From contig BDSI01000025.1 of the NCBI GenBank assembly GCA_003117195.1, forward strand, positions 62,001 through 126,000: 64,000 bases of DNA, given 5' to 3'. The stretch is from Eudorina sp. 2006-703-Eu-15. Its lineage: Eukaryota; Chlorophyta; Chlorophyceae; Chlamydomonadales; Volvocaceae. The position numbers and the translations under genes were made by a program. The stretch's first letter is position 1. The number at the start of each line of letters is the position of its first letter. Under the pieces are notes generated by a model. The model was not told the DNA's origin and searched no databases. It worked only from the letters and a program-made list of their open reading frames with translations. This document shows, one piece after another, positions 1 to 11,893 of the stretch.

Positions 1-3000
1 CTCCCTCGGGTCTACGGTCAGCCGCTCCACCTCCGCCACCACCGCGCCGTGCTGCTTCACCACCACCCGCACGTCCAGGGAGGGCAGGGCCGGCCGCGGA
101 GGCCCCTGCTCCTGCTGCTCCTGCTGCAGCAGGAAGATCCGCAGCGTCACCATCCGGCGGCTGATGCCGCTGCCGCTCCGAATCCCGCCGCGGTGATGGG
201 ATGAAGGGGCGGGGCGGTGAAGAGGACGTCGGCCAGCTCCATTGGTGCCGCCGCCGCCGTCGGTGCCGCCGTCGGTGCCGCCGTCGGTGCCGCCGTCGGT
301 GCCGCCGTCGGTGCCGCCGTCGGTGCCGCCGCCGCCATCGGTGCCGCCGCCGCCGTCGGTGCCGCCGCCGCCGCCGTCGGTGCCGCCGCCGCCGCCGTCG
401 GTGCCGCCGCCGCCGCCGTCGGTGCCGCCCAGATCGCGGCGGCGCTGGGCACTCACAGCCGTGCGGGCAACGTTGCCCCGCCGCTCCCTTGAACGTGCCC
501 TGCTGCGGCTGCGACTGCTGCCACCGCTGCCGTACCCGCTGCTGCCGTCCGTACCGTCACCATCTCTTCCATCCGTACCCACGGCAATGACGGGCGGATC
601 CAGCAGCACCAGGACCTGTACGGCTCGCACCAGCTCGGCGGCGCCTCCGCCGCCTCCGCCGCCACTGCCCCCTCCGCCGACGACGTCGACACTGCGGCTG
701 GCACCCCGGCTGCGAACGGACCCGCTCATCCGTCCCCCCGCGGCGGCCCCCCCCTGCTCCCCCGCTGCTGCCCCCTCCGCCCTCAAGAGTGAGACCATGG
801 CCTCCGCCGTCAGCCCCGCGGTGATGGCGGCCGTACTGAATACCGACAGCGGGTCCACGCCCCCGCCCCCATCGGGGTCCTCGCCCTCATTAGAGTCGTG
901 GTCGGGGTGGAATGAGCCGTGCGGGTGCGGGTGGGGGGCCTGCGCGGGCACCGACAGGGAGGGGTTGGGGTGGTGTGGTATCAAGGAGAAACCACCCCGG
1001 GGAGGGGTTGGGGTGGTGTGGGTGTGTGCGTATATGTGCATGTGAATGAGGAGTGCACCCCCTCCCCAGAGGTACCCCTGCGGTGGGTGCGATGTGAGGG
1101 CTTGGGGCTTGTGAGGGAAGGGCGGGGAAACGGAACCAGGCAAGGCCGACGAAGGAAGCGGCGCCAGCAGCCGGAGCAACAGCGAGCAACAGGAGCGGAC
1201 AGGCACATCCGCCCCACCTCAACCACTAAGCCCTGCACCCTCTGAACCCACACCCACCCAACCTCTCGGTTGGGTTCACCCTTCACCCTCTAAACCCACA
1301 TCCGTCCGACCCACCCTGGGCCTCGACGTCATTGGGCCCTACGCCCGCGCCGGCAATAACATGCGGCAAGCCCCATCGCAGCATCAATACCAGGAGCTCT
1401 GGCAGTTGAGAGACGCTCGAGTTGAGAGACGCTCGCCATCCGTCCGACCCACCTGCTCCTCGACGCCAGGGGTCCTGGGGCGCCCTGAGGCCGGGGAGGA
1501 GGAGGCGCCGCCGCCGCCGCCCACGCCCGCAAGCTCAGCGGCGGCGCCGCCGCCGCCCCCGCCGCCGTCTCCGCCCCCGCTGGTCCCGGAGATCGGGTTG
1601 GGCGGGTCAGCCGAACGCGCAGGAGGGCAGTCGCCGTCACCGCCGCCGTCACCGCCGCCGCCATCATCAGCGGCGGCGGCCGGGGTCGCGACGTGCGCGA
1701 TCCGCTCCATCAGCTCCTGCCGTACAGCCTCCAAACTAGCCGCCAGATCCCCATCGTCCAGCTCACCGCCGGCGAACTGCAGTGCCGTACGTACGTTATA
1801 AGATAGGGCACAAGGAGGCATTACATTTCACAGTGGAGTGCCTCGTTCGGAACGAGCCGGTGCTGGTCGGTCGGGTGCTGTGCTGCCGACGGAAGTACAA
1901 CCGTCTCCAACCGTCCCCAACCGTCTCCAACCGTCCCCTTGGAAATCATCATGTTCCCCGCTACAGACCAAACAGTCAAAGACCAGACTGTGATGCCACA
2001 CATGGGTGCCGGCCCTATCGCTTCCGTGACTCGTTATGCCGTACAAAACATTCTCATATCCGTACATACCTGCAGCCTCAGGATGACCTCCAGGCAGCCC
2101 CTCACGCAGTGAACCTCTGTCGTACAACCCATCCACCGGGACCAGGACTTGGTCACCGGGGGGTCGGGGCCAGGTGCTAGGCCGCCGGTGCCGCCGCCGC
2201 CTCCGGCACGACCCGTTTGGTGGCCGCCGGCGCCGCCGCCCGTGCCGCCCGCTGCATCATGGCCGCCGCTGCGCATTAAAGCCGGAGCTGCCACCGCCGA
2301 CAATGCCGCAACCGGCGCCGCCTGGCTCCGTTGTCCAATGGCAGCCCCGGGTGCTACTGCCACTGCTGCTGCGGGCAGCCGCTGCCGCCGTCGTGGTGAT
2401 GGGGGGTTGTTGAGAGCGGCGTTTACAGCGAGCCTCGCCGCCCCGGTGCTGAGCGCCGCGGCCGCTTGGTCGTAGGGGACTCCAGGGAGGGGGTCGAACT
2501 GAGTGAGGTCAGGCAGGGGGAGGGGGAGGGAGCCGTCATGGGGACACATCGTTGGGATATCACATCACGGGGAGGGGATACCGGCGCCGACAGGGAGGCT
2601 GGGATGGGATGGGGTGGGCCACGGAGGAGGTTGCGGTGAGGGGCACCTAGGGCAGCCCCTAACAGGAAGTGGGGAAGCCGATGGGCCGACGGCTTTGCAC
2701 ATATGCGGTTTTGGTGTTTGTGGTTTCAGGGCGTTTTCGGTGCCAGGTACATGACGTGTCCGGTACGCACGGCAGCCGCAGCCCGCTGCTATCAGCTCCA
2801 CTCAATGCGACATCACGTCTTTGGGCGCTCTTCAATTAGGCAACGGCAAAACGGGCGGTGTCGCCCGCCAAGCCCGCAAACCAAGAAGCGGTGACATCGT
2901 ACCTTGAACCTTGCGGTGACGCACAGTCTGGTCGTGTTGTACAGCGACGGCGGGCTCCCGCCGCCGGCGGCGGTGCCGCCGGCCGCCACGACGGCGGCGG

Positions 3001-6000
3001 CCGACGCCCAGCTCGCCGGCGGAGCTGGTGCGCCGGGCTGGCCCCCGCCGGCGGCCCGGTCCGCCGGTGCGGGCTCCCAGGAGGAGGCGAAGGCGGACGG
3101 CCTGCTGCGGCCGGGGCGCGAGCCCATCCCGCCGTCCTCCGCGCAGCCGCGACCTCCATCGGTCAGTCTGGAGCCCCCGCCGTCGTGGGGAGCCCTGCAG
3201 TGACCCACGGGTCTGTCCCGCTTGCGGCTGCGCCGGCGTTGCACCACTGGTATCCACGGACCGGCCCCCCTCTGGCCGCCCGCATCCCCTTGTGGTTCCG
3301 GAGCAAGAGAGCGGTCCGTCTGCTGCCGCCGAGTCGCCGCCACTGGCGGCACCGGTGCCGACCCATGGGACTCCATTACCAGCGACACGACCGACCCGCG
3401 GTCGCGCCCTTGTTCCGGCACCGGCGCGGACGCAGCCCGCGGCTCCGACAGCCCCACCAGCTGGAACACCCGCTCCGAAACCTCGTCCCGACTGCTGATC
3501 TCAGAGACAGACGGCCGCCCGCCGCTGCAGCGGCTGCCGCCACCGCCACAGCCGCCACCACCACCACCACCACCATCATTATCGCCACAGCCCCCTGCTG
3601 TACCGGGCTCGCCGTGTGTCGTAGGGCAGCGGCCGCGGTCCCCCGTGCCACCGCCGACAGCCTCGCTCCCTCCCGCGGCGATGCCGGCGCCGCTCGGTCG
3701 TCCCTTGGGTGCCTTGGGTGTGGCAACGGGGCTCTGATGCTGCCGTAGCTGCTGCTGCTGCGGCGGCGGCGGCTTTAGAGCCTGGTGGTGAATTTGGGCA
3801 CACTGCTGCTGTCCGCCTCCCAACGGGTGCTCACGGGCTGCCGGGATGCCACTAGGGGTGGTGGGGGTGGTGGGGGTGGTGGGGCGAGTCCCCTGTGGTG
3901 GCGCGTGACCGGTGCGCTCCGTCGTCGTCGTCGTCGTCGTCTTCTTGGTGGTGGTGCTGTTGCGCGGGGCGGGTGGTGGTCTCGGGGCCGCCGCCTGGGC
4001 ATCGGTCCCGTGGCGCAAGGGAGTGAGGACAGCGGCTGCACCTGCTGCCGCCCCGATCGGCGGCGGTGCGGCCCGGGCCCCGGCGGCGGCTGCAGCGGCG
4101 GCGGTCCGGCCTCGCTGGTCATGGGGTTCGATGCCGCTGCTGCTGCTGCGAAGGGTAAAGAGGGGTGCGGGGCGAAGAGGAGTAGTTCGTAAGCACATGT
4201 GTTTCCCGTCTCGTTGAGAGGGGGTTTGACAAGTCGTAACCGGGTGCGTCAGTTACCATGGGGGCCGGGGCACCACCGGAGGCATCAAACACACACATGG
4301 GTGGTGGGGTGGTGGGTTTCACGCTAAACACGTGGCTAGTCCTCGGTAGGGTATGGGCTGATCAGAGAGGGCGCCATCTGCGCCCGTTGGTGCCTGGGGC
4401 GCACGCGCGGGCGGACCAGCAGCGCGCAGGAGCTGGCGGCAAGCAGCCCACAAACATATTCGGCTGGACAAGACCACAAGTTTGCTCTGACTTCATACAT
4501 CATACTTTGTGGGGTGTTCGAAGTCAGCGGGCGCATTTCGCAACACAAATAAGGGTCGTCCCTGAGGTTGTGAAGGTTGTAATATCGCCGAAAAGTGAAC
4601 CAGTTCCTTCGCCCATAGTCCGACAAGGCGTCGGAAGCCAACAAGGCAATCGAGGACAAGTCCTTCTCACATTCCTGCTCACCTTCAAAAACGTTTTCAT
4701 TTTTTCGAAAGGGTTCAGATAAATTAGTCCTAGCTTAACGATCTAACTGAATCACCGCGCAAAAACTTCAAACGACATGACATTACGGCCTGAAGTTCTC
4801 TAACAGTCCTCTTGAAATCAGTTTTGAAATATATATTGAGTGTAAATGGATTTGGTATGGTTGGACGGTTTCCCGGCTAGGCTGTTCGACACTGTACGGC
4901 ACATGATTAACGACCGTAACGATCTGATAACAGCTATCCCCCGCTCGCTTGTATGTCATCCTATACTCACCTTTCAGGCCACAGCCGTCGCAGCGTCCCG
5001 TTGAGACCCTTGTCCCCCAGCAGGCGCTTCTGAGGCAGGATGGGGTAGCGGCAGCAAATGTGTGATCTCCCGCAAGGTTAACTCGAAGCTGGAAGGTCAA
5101 CTGACGCCCCAAAACACGGCCGATCCACAGCATTTCGGCGCTCGCAAAAGCATCTCTCAAAACATCCATCCATGTGGCCGGGGAATGGAGGTTTTCGATA
5201 CCACTTACCCCCCGCGTAGACGCGACCTCCAGGCCCTGGTCGGCAGCAGCCAGCAGCCACCCAGCCACCCGCGGCACCCCGCGGCGCAGCGCCGCATGCA
5301 GCACACCCGCCATCAAGCCGCCCGCTGCCGCCACCAGCAGATCCGCGCCGTGTTGGCTGTAACCCCGGGGCAGCAGCGGCAGTAGCAGGGACACCATCCG
5401 CCACGACCCCAAGATATGAGCGGCGGTGCTACTGCTGCTACTGCTGCTACTGCTGCTGTTGCTGCCATTGCTGATAGAACTTAAAATTGGGCCGGTGGCC
5501 CCGGTGCTGCCAGTAACCAACACACGGCGTCGATCCGCGGCTCTGACCGCCGCTGCCGCCTCCATTGGCTTGCGCGCGGGCCCGTGGTGCAGCAGCAGCA
5601 GTGAGAGGTGGCGCAGGAAGCCGATGATGCGGCCGCCGCGGGTGCCAGGGAGGAGGACCCGGCCGGCTGAGGCTGCGGCTGCGGTTGCGGTTGCGGTTGC
5701 GGTTGCGGTTGCGGTTGCGGTTGCGGTTGCGGCTGCGGCTGCGAAGGCGACTCCCAGTTGTGACGCGAGGCCGATGGCGGCCAGCTCCAGAAGGCAGAGG
5801 CGCAGCAGCGCAGTGGCCGACGGCGGGTCATGTGGCCGCTCCTGGGGATGGTACGGCATACCGTGCATGACAGTACGGCAAGGGTTCCAATTATTTATTT
5901 CAAGGTTCAAGGTTTAAGGACAGGAAGGGAGCCCGAATGTGCCTGCTGAATGAAGGACGCGCAGCCGCCGGCGGGGGACACGACGGTGTGTGGGATAGGA

Positions 6001-7132
6001 CTTCGGACAGGACTAGGTAGGTGCGATCACGTAAGATGTACGGCAGGCCCAGGCTCTTGGTCCTGGGCTGTCCCGGAGCGGCCCCTCTGTCGCCGGGGCT
6101 TTGCAACTGCTGACACTGCGACCGCGGCCGACATTCCAACTGCGGATCTCCGCCCGCGGGACACCCGCTGTCCCGCACCTGAAGGCGCTTGGCCGCCACC
6201 GCCGCAACCGCCACCGCCTGCTGCAGCAACAGCGAGGTCCACCCCACCGCCCCCTGCGCCAGACGGCAGTAGCACAAGTCCTCCATCACCGTCGTCGTCG
6301 TCATCATCACACCGCCCCGGGCGGCGGCTCCACACAGCAGCACCCAGGCGCCCGCACCCACCAGCTGCACCGCCGCCGCGGCCAGGAGCGTCGCCGTCAG
6401 GCAGCGGCGCTGCGCGCGGCCGCCAGCGCCGCCGCCGCCGCCGCCGGCTCGCTTGCAACCGTCGCCGTGGGTCGACCCGTTGGCGGCGGCGCCGCCGCCG
6501 CCGCCGGCGCCGGCCATCGTTTGCTGGTGCTGTTTCTGGAAGGTTCGACCGACGGCCTGGGCCCGCTGCTGCTTCCCCTGCCGCTGATTATGGTTCCACG
6601 ACGGCGGCGACATCGTGTGGAGGACCCCGCCGCCGCCGCCGCCGCCATCTTCGTCTTGTGCTGCGCGGTCGTGTGGCTCAGCGGACTTCCGGTGCTCCGC
6701 CGCTACCTGACGGTTGGCGGCGGCAAGGTGTAGGGCCAGCTGCAGGCAGAGGAGGAGCGGCCAAAGCATCGCCGCGAGCTGAGAAATCGTGGCGGCTGGC
6801 GGCGGCGGCGGCCACTCGTCGCCCACAATATCCAAGCCCCGCTGCGGCTGCTGCAGTTGCTCTGGCTGCTGTAAGAATCTGCCCCAAGCATGAAGGAAGT
6901 AATGCAGAGGATCTTGATTGGCGTTTGGCGATGCCGCTGGGCTGCCCTGCTGGAAGATGGCCGCGGAGAGCGGCAGCGTCGCGACAGCCAGCAGGACCAG
7001 CCGCCGCGCCGCGGACGGATGGGGAGGCGCCTTGCCAGCGACGTGACCATCGGTTTGCGGCCTCGAAGCGGTATGGTTCGTTGACCTTCCCGGCCGCCGG
7101 CGGCTGGCAGTTCGTCGTCGATGGTTCGCCAT
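1..7132 (-). CDS. Gene A: Family 1 giant multi-pass membrane protein, 3' part outside window
   Basis: Function unknown. Exons (minus strand): 6179-7132, 5209-5841, 4971-5029, 2903-4145, 2070-2498, 1453-1776 and 939 to beyond position 1. Every junction has GT/AG and a consistent phase; exon 3 ends phase 2 and exon 4 supplies the missing base. Exon 1 has hydrophobic blocks (ARRLVLLAVATLPLSAAI, AAMLWPLLLCLQLAL) matching genes B and C. Exon 2 carries poly-Ser and an Ala-Thr repeat. Exon 5 has GVPYDQA and CVRGCLEVILRLQ. Exon 7 has a GTDGG repeat, then RVVVKQHGAVVAEVERLTVD. Exons 3 and 4 (434 codons together) have no counterpart in B or C. ATG at 7132 is the first in frame; an upstream TTG is unlikely. 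Exons 8 onward are not visible. The exon models are strong; the glycine/alanine-rich stretches are weaker. Confidence 0.62.
242..430. repeat. Trinucleotide-rich repeat coding Gly-Thr-Asp-Gly-Gly
   Basis: Repeated GGTGCCGCCGTC-type units. In the gene A exon 7 frame the minus strand reads GTDGG repeatedly. Pseudogene E keeps a short version (18,020-18,070), so the tract was already in the common ancestor and expanded in A. Confidence 0.7.
5671..5743. repeat. Hexanucleotide GCGGTT/GCGGCT microsatellite in gene A exon 2
   Basis: About nine GCGGTT units flanked by GCGGCT units. It is read on the minus strand as alternating Ala-Thr. The length is a multiple of three, so it expands without breaking the frame. 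It lies between the first hydrophobic block of exon 2 and its poly-Ser tract. Confidence 0.8.
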
Positions 7133-7700
7133 TCGTTGCAACGGCGGCGTGGGGATGTCTACGCTTCCTACATACCCTCACAAGCGCGCACAAAACACGC
7201 TCCTCAGCTGCAATCACGCGGCATTCGCAGCCATGTGCAGCACAGCGCTGCGTTGGCGGCTATCCGCGCTCGTATGGTCCGGCCATTGAACTACTGACCT
7301 GATCCGCAGACGAAAGAGGAAGTCCAAAGATGAGTCGCATGACAGACATCCTGACATCCTTGGGCAAGCCTTGAAGGATTAAATAAGAGTCGCAGAAGCT
7401 GAAACGCTGTACCAGTCCAGAAACGTCCCTGTAACCTTGTACGTGTAACCTTGTACGCCGTTTGTTTTTAGTGCCTTGCTCGGCCACGTACGGGTGTCAG
7501 ATGGTACCAGGTGAAGAAGATGAAAAGTCGCGACCGGCGGCCGCGATCATCAACAACGCCGGACAACAACAAAATGAGTCCGACTCAATTGATATCGTTG
7601 TAGCTACTGTTTAGTTATTGGGGGGTTTGACCTGCTCTTCATCGGAGCCCAACTCGCGAACTACGGGTACACCGATACGCCGGTCGGTTCGACCTTGGGT
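7133..7700. other. 5' flank of gene A, no gene seen
   Basis: This stretch is less GC-rich than the exons. I see no conserved frame and no clear TATA box. It should contain the promoter and 5' UTR of gene A. Confidence 0.4.
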
Positions 7701-7701
7701 A

Positions 7702-8377
7702 TCACTCAAATGGATTCCCACAATGGACTATCAGATGTGACTTTGTTGTGACGGTCCGATGCAGAAAACTGCCTTGAATCAGGTCTGTTGTAGGAACGGC
7801 GTTGTAGGAACGGCGTAAAAATCTGGAGCGGTAGTTGGGAAAATCTGAGCCGAAAATCTGGCGCGGTTGGTTGTTTTTACCTTCCCGTGACTTATGCATA
7901 AGGTCCCGCAAGGTTTGTTCATCGCCAATGGCCCGTTGGCACAAGTAGTTTCCAATCCTTTGCAACGTGGAGTCAACATGATAAGGTAATGCGCAGCGTA
8001 TCAACGGCACAAGGGGATCGGCGAATCTGATTTCGCTCGCTACCTCAGCCTGACAGATGGTAATAAATCTAATTCTACTGTCAACATCCAATAGCCTTCA
8101 TGGCGACTTTGTTGGTGGACAGGAAATGTGTTATTTTATCTATATCGGCGGCAAAGGGCTGCGACTGCGGAGATGAACGTCCCGCGGGCTTTGTCTTTGC
8201 TTTTTTCGCGAATCTCGGGTGCAACCTTAACCGACCGCACTGCAGCGATGCAACTGACTTACAATTTGCTGAAATTGAAGGTTGCGCCCTCCTGACCACC
8301 ACAGCCTCGCCAGACCTCGCGTGCGACGAATCGAGCCGCCGAAAGGCTCCGGACGAGTCCGTCCACCATTGGCACAC
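7702..8377 (-). pseudogene. Unrecognised decayed coding fragment with lower GC
   Basis: Two minus-strand frames join into one plausible peptide if a single frameshift near 8,090 is allowed: DIDKITHFLSTNKVAMKAI continues as LDVDSRIRFITICQAEVASE and on to GNYLCQRAIGDEQTLRDLMH. The composition is much less biased than the surrounding Ala/Pro/Arg shadows, which is why I list it. A GTAAAA donor could follow KSRE. I do not recognise the family; it may be a transposon relic or an exon of an unrelated gene. Confidence 0.25.
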
Positions 8378-8699
8378 CGCCGGCAGAGCTCCAATATTGA
8401 ATCTTAGACCTCCAAATTTGGGCCCCAGCTGCAGTCCCCCACTACCTGTAGCCGGAAAGCCGATGCCGACCTACCAACGAACAGCGCGGCGTGGCGCTCC
8501 GACACGCGTCGACCTCGCCAACGCAAAAACGCCTCAGCGGCCCGGATCCCACGCACAGGACATGACGCCCAGGGACGGGTTTCCAGCGCCCCGCAGGGTG
8601 AAGCGCGTCACTTCCCGCACTGCGCGCTGTGCGTCGCTGCGCACCGCGCCGCCTCAGTCACCGACACCTTAGGGAGCGAGCGGCCGGTAACGAGGTGCA

Positions 8700-8990
8700 T
8701 GCATGCACATCTATCCTAAACAGCTGTCCAAGGTTGAAAATGTACTTGGAGCTCCAATGGTCTGACATCCCATGCATCACGTCAGAGGGCAGCCGTAGCG
8801 GCAGCCGTAGCGGCGGCCGCAGTAGCGGCTGCAGTAGCACTCCGGCACCCAAATGGTCCGATGCAGCTGCACCTCCAGAGCTCGCTCAGCGGCCCCCCTA
8901 GCGGGGCGCGGGGCGGGGGCATTCCCACGGACCGACCTAACAGCATCATGGCTGGTTGAGGGCGAAGCACACATGCACTCGCGACTCGCC
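8700..8990. other. Intergenic, nothing supported
   Basis: Contains short tandem GGCAGCCGTAGC-like units near 8,790-8,830. I see no coding or RNA signal. Confidence 0.3.
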
Positions 8991-9800
8991 CTTACTTCCC
9001 ATCCGCGGACTTACATGCTCCATTTCCATCCAGGGAGGGGCGCACGAAGATCCGTGCGTTGGCTGGCTGGCTGACGTCCCAGGACACGGCCAAACCACAG
9101 CAATTCGGCGCTCGCAACGCATTTCGAACCAGTGGCCGAGTCGTTCAGTACCTGCACGCACGACAGGGATATTGGTCGCCGTACGCCACCTTGTTCGTAC
9201 ACACTTATCCGTCCGAACGTTCTTTCTGGGTCCACGACATGCATGCAAGACGGACGTCGTCGTATCGGTGCAAAGCTCCTGGATGGAGCCGCTCCGTCCG
9301 TTCGAGTGTGGCAGTTGATGGTTGCATGGGGTCCACGTCGTTCGCGGTTCACCGTTCACGTCCTGCGGAAGGACTGTTGGGCGCTCCGTCGCTGCAGGCT
9401 CCAGCAGCAGCCGCAGGCGGGGCACCTCCTAGCGAGCTAGCTAGCTAGCTACCTACCTGGGTGGTGGGTGCGCATCGCCCGCATCGCATCGCATCGCTCG
9501 GCTCCCTCGGATCGCACATTCGGACCCGCGGCCGGACTGATGGATGGATGGATTGCATGGCGCGTAGTCAACGAGGGACGGAGCGAGAGACACAGATGCG
9601 CGGGTGCGGGTGCGGTACGTACACCGCCTGGACTGATGGAAGGATGGAGTCGGAAGGAAGCCGCGAGGCTTGACCCACATCCGTCGGACACAGGCCGACA
9701 GGGTTTTGATCGATATGTAGATTTATCCAGATCTATATTCCTTGCACGGCAACGGTCGACCGGTCGCTCGTCGGCAACGGTCGTCGTCGGCCCAAAGTAA
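8991..9800. repeat. Duplicated 5'-flank block, copy 1
   Basis: Collinear with 20,310-21,010 through many shared words, for example GTCCACGACATGCA, TGGTGCAAAGCTCCTGGA-like and GATCGCACATTCGGACCC. It ends near a shared GCCCAAA. Its left part, about 9,060-9,145, also resembles gene A intron 2 at 5,088-5,175. Non-coding as far as I can see. It contains a CTAGCTAGCTAG run near 9,435. Confidence 0.7.
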
Positions 9801-9984
9801 GCGAGCGAGGATCATCTCATGCATGATGATCACTGCGGAAAAATCCCTTACATGTTTGTCGGATGGATTATTGGGTTGCGTGGAGTGGAGGTCCTCATGT
9901 CGGAACCCTCTACTGAACTCAGCGCTTCAAGATTTAATTCATCAGCGATGCATGAAATGGAAAGGACGGACGGAAGCACGTTGA

Positions 9985-10400
9985 TTACTCTGAATCATCA
10001 TGACCCAGGGGCCATTCATGGACACAAAGTCCGGGCTCCCGTCAGTACGACAATCAACGACATCAACCACCGCCGGATCGACCGCCGCAGCGCCTCCATA
10101 CTTATATGGGGGCGCTTACAAATTTTACAACAAAGCTCTCTTTGATTTGTATGCCCGCCCGTAACGGCGCTGCATTCCAGGAAGCCTCAAATTCAAACGC
10201 GTGCGACTTATCGCCAACGCCTGCACCTGCTGGGCTAGTGCGTCCCTACCGTCAAGGCAGGAGTCATCACCTGTTGCCTCGCTTGGGTAGCTAGCCCGTT
10301 GCGCAGCGGGCGGGAACCTCGGCTTCAACGAAATCGAGAAGTAGAGAGAGTCAGCAGCGAGCTTACCCCATCTCCTAGAGCGACTCAGCTACGCACCTGC
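9985..10400. repeat. Duplicated promoter-proximal block upstream of G1
   Basis: Closely matches 21,446-21,800: shared GACCCAGGGGCCATTCATGG, then CGCCGGATCGACCGCCGCAG and CCTCGGCTT. The conservation ends at the small exon at 10,425. This suggests a 5' regulatory or UTR region copied along with the F-box gene. Confidence 0.65.
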
Positions 10401-10424
10401 AGCAGCTCCAGCTCCAGCTCCAAG

Positions 10425-10524
10425 ATGCCGCTGGCAGGGACCGGGCTGCTGCTGCTGCTGCTTGTGGCGACGACGGTATGGTATCTTGCTGCGGGGAGCT
10501 GCACTGCGCTGCTGGCTGCTGCGG
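10425..10524 (+). CDS. Small first exon encoding a hydrophobic leader
   Basis: ATG is followed by MPLAGTGLLLLLLVATTVWY, a leucine-rich signal-peptide or anchor segment, then a GTGAGT donor after a phase-1 base. The second copy at 21,871 keeps the ATG, part of the hydrophobic stretch (ELLLVATVW) and the donor. It may be exon 1 of the downstream F-box/ankyrin gene or of a separate small gene; I could not find a downstream acceptor of the right phase. Confidence 0.35.
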
Positions 10525-11317
10525 GTGAGTTGATGGCTCGCTCGTCGCGCGCTCGCGCTCTAAAAGCAAGGCCGCCCAGCGGCTTCTGCTGACGGGCAGA
10601 AACTTCTCTGGATTGCCGTTCTGCCTTTTGCTTTTGTCAACGAATCTTGCGCTTGGGCGTTGGCGATAAATAAGTCGCACTTTAGCGCACCACCATTCAT
10701 GTCCTAGCCAGACCAGCAGGCTGGCTCTGCGAATCTCTAATAAGCACACGAATGAGTCACCTTAGGTTCCACCGCCTCGCGACCGCGCAAAGAGGCGCCT
10801 GATGAAACATCATGTCTTTTTTGGCATGATTTCAAATCACCCGCGCGCCTTGCTCTGGGTTTGCCACACGACGCGGTCTCGTTCCTTTCTGCCAAGATAA
10901 GCCGCCGGTGGGCGACGCCTCTAGATCGTCTATCGGGCGCTCACTCAGGCAGGCTGCTGCCAGTGGGGCCCCCACCTGCGGCAACCCGTTATGCGATCTG
11001 GGTCGCTTGCTGTGGAAGTGAGGAAGGCCGCCGCGGCTGCGAACCCGCAATTACTTCTTCGCGCTGCGCGCTTCGCAGTTCCTTCCAGGGTTGCGAGGCC
11101 CTGCTGCAGTTGCTTGGCCCTGGCCAAAACCCATATTGGCGCTGCCCGTATTTCATTCCCGCCAATCAATCCCCTTTCCCCCAACCGAAATGCAAACCGA
11201 AAATGTGCACGCCGCAGACCCGTCTGGACTACTGCCGACCCAAGTGGGGTTTCGTCCCCGGGCCGCGGACCTTCAAAGCAGCGCGCAGGGCCGGCGAGGT
11301 TGCCTCGAGTACTATTT

Positions 11318-11597
11318 ACTTAACACCCGTATCCCGACCGGGTGTTCCAACGGGCCCAGATAGCTCGTAGGTGCCTCGTCTCATCAACCCCTACCAAGGA
11401 CTGCGCACCCATCCTCCATCACCCGCGGGGGGGTTCACGCAGCCATACCGGCCACTACACCAGATTACCAGCGCGCCAGGATTGCCTCTCCTAGAAACCG
11501 CGCCAGACCCGCCTAATCACACGGCGGTGAGGGGACGGGGATTCGAACCGCCGTTCTCTGGACAGAATGCCAGTGTCTTTCCCAGTAGACGACCCCC
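11318..11597 (-). mobile_element. tRNA-derived SINE insertion
   Basis: A block of about 280 bp is present here but absent from the equivalent places in the second copy (near 22,655) and third copy (near 28,165), where the same flanks (CTCGAGTACT and TTCAGGTCAGTGAAGAAC) are almost adjacent. Its minus-strand 5' end begins GGGGGTCGTCTACTGGG and contains a perfect B box, GGTTCGAATCC, at 11,539-11,549. A 7-nt acceptor-like pairing to GTCCCCT is possible, but the T-stem pairs poorly, so it is a tRNA-like head and not a working tRNA. ATTT lies on both sides. Confidence 0.7.
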
Positions 11598-11893
11598 ATT
11601 TCAGGTCAGTGAAGAACTGACCCGCGGTGGGGCGGGGTGCGGGTTGCGGGCCCAATGACGGGCCACGCTATCAGGACTGTGCCGCCCGCGGGCTGCCTCT
11701 CCGCCTCCTCGCGTCCTTGCTGCGGCACTCGGTGCGTACGTAGATCCGACTCACCCGTTCGCTGCTCACCGCGCTCACCGTGTTGCCACCGCCGCCCAAC
11801 CCATGCCCCACCCTTGGGCACCCATGTCCGTCGGCACCGGTTCCATGTATACATACGCCGACCTGCGGGTCGTCCCACCAGCTCCTACCTCAC

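Noticed and set aside
5950..7302. 450-codon plus-strand frame
   Set aside because: Antisense shadow of gene A exon 1; Arg/Pro/Ala-rich with no paralogue, whereas the minus strand matches genes B and C.
11528..11597. Possible functional tRNA gene
   Set aside because: The B box and acceptor-like pairing are good, but the T-stem pairs poorly, the anticodon arm is irregular, and it forms the edge of an insertion absent from two paralogous sites. Better read as a SINE head.
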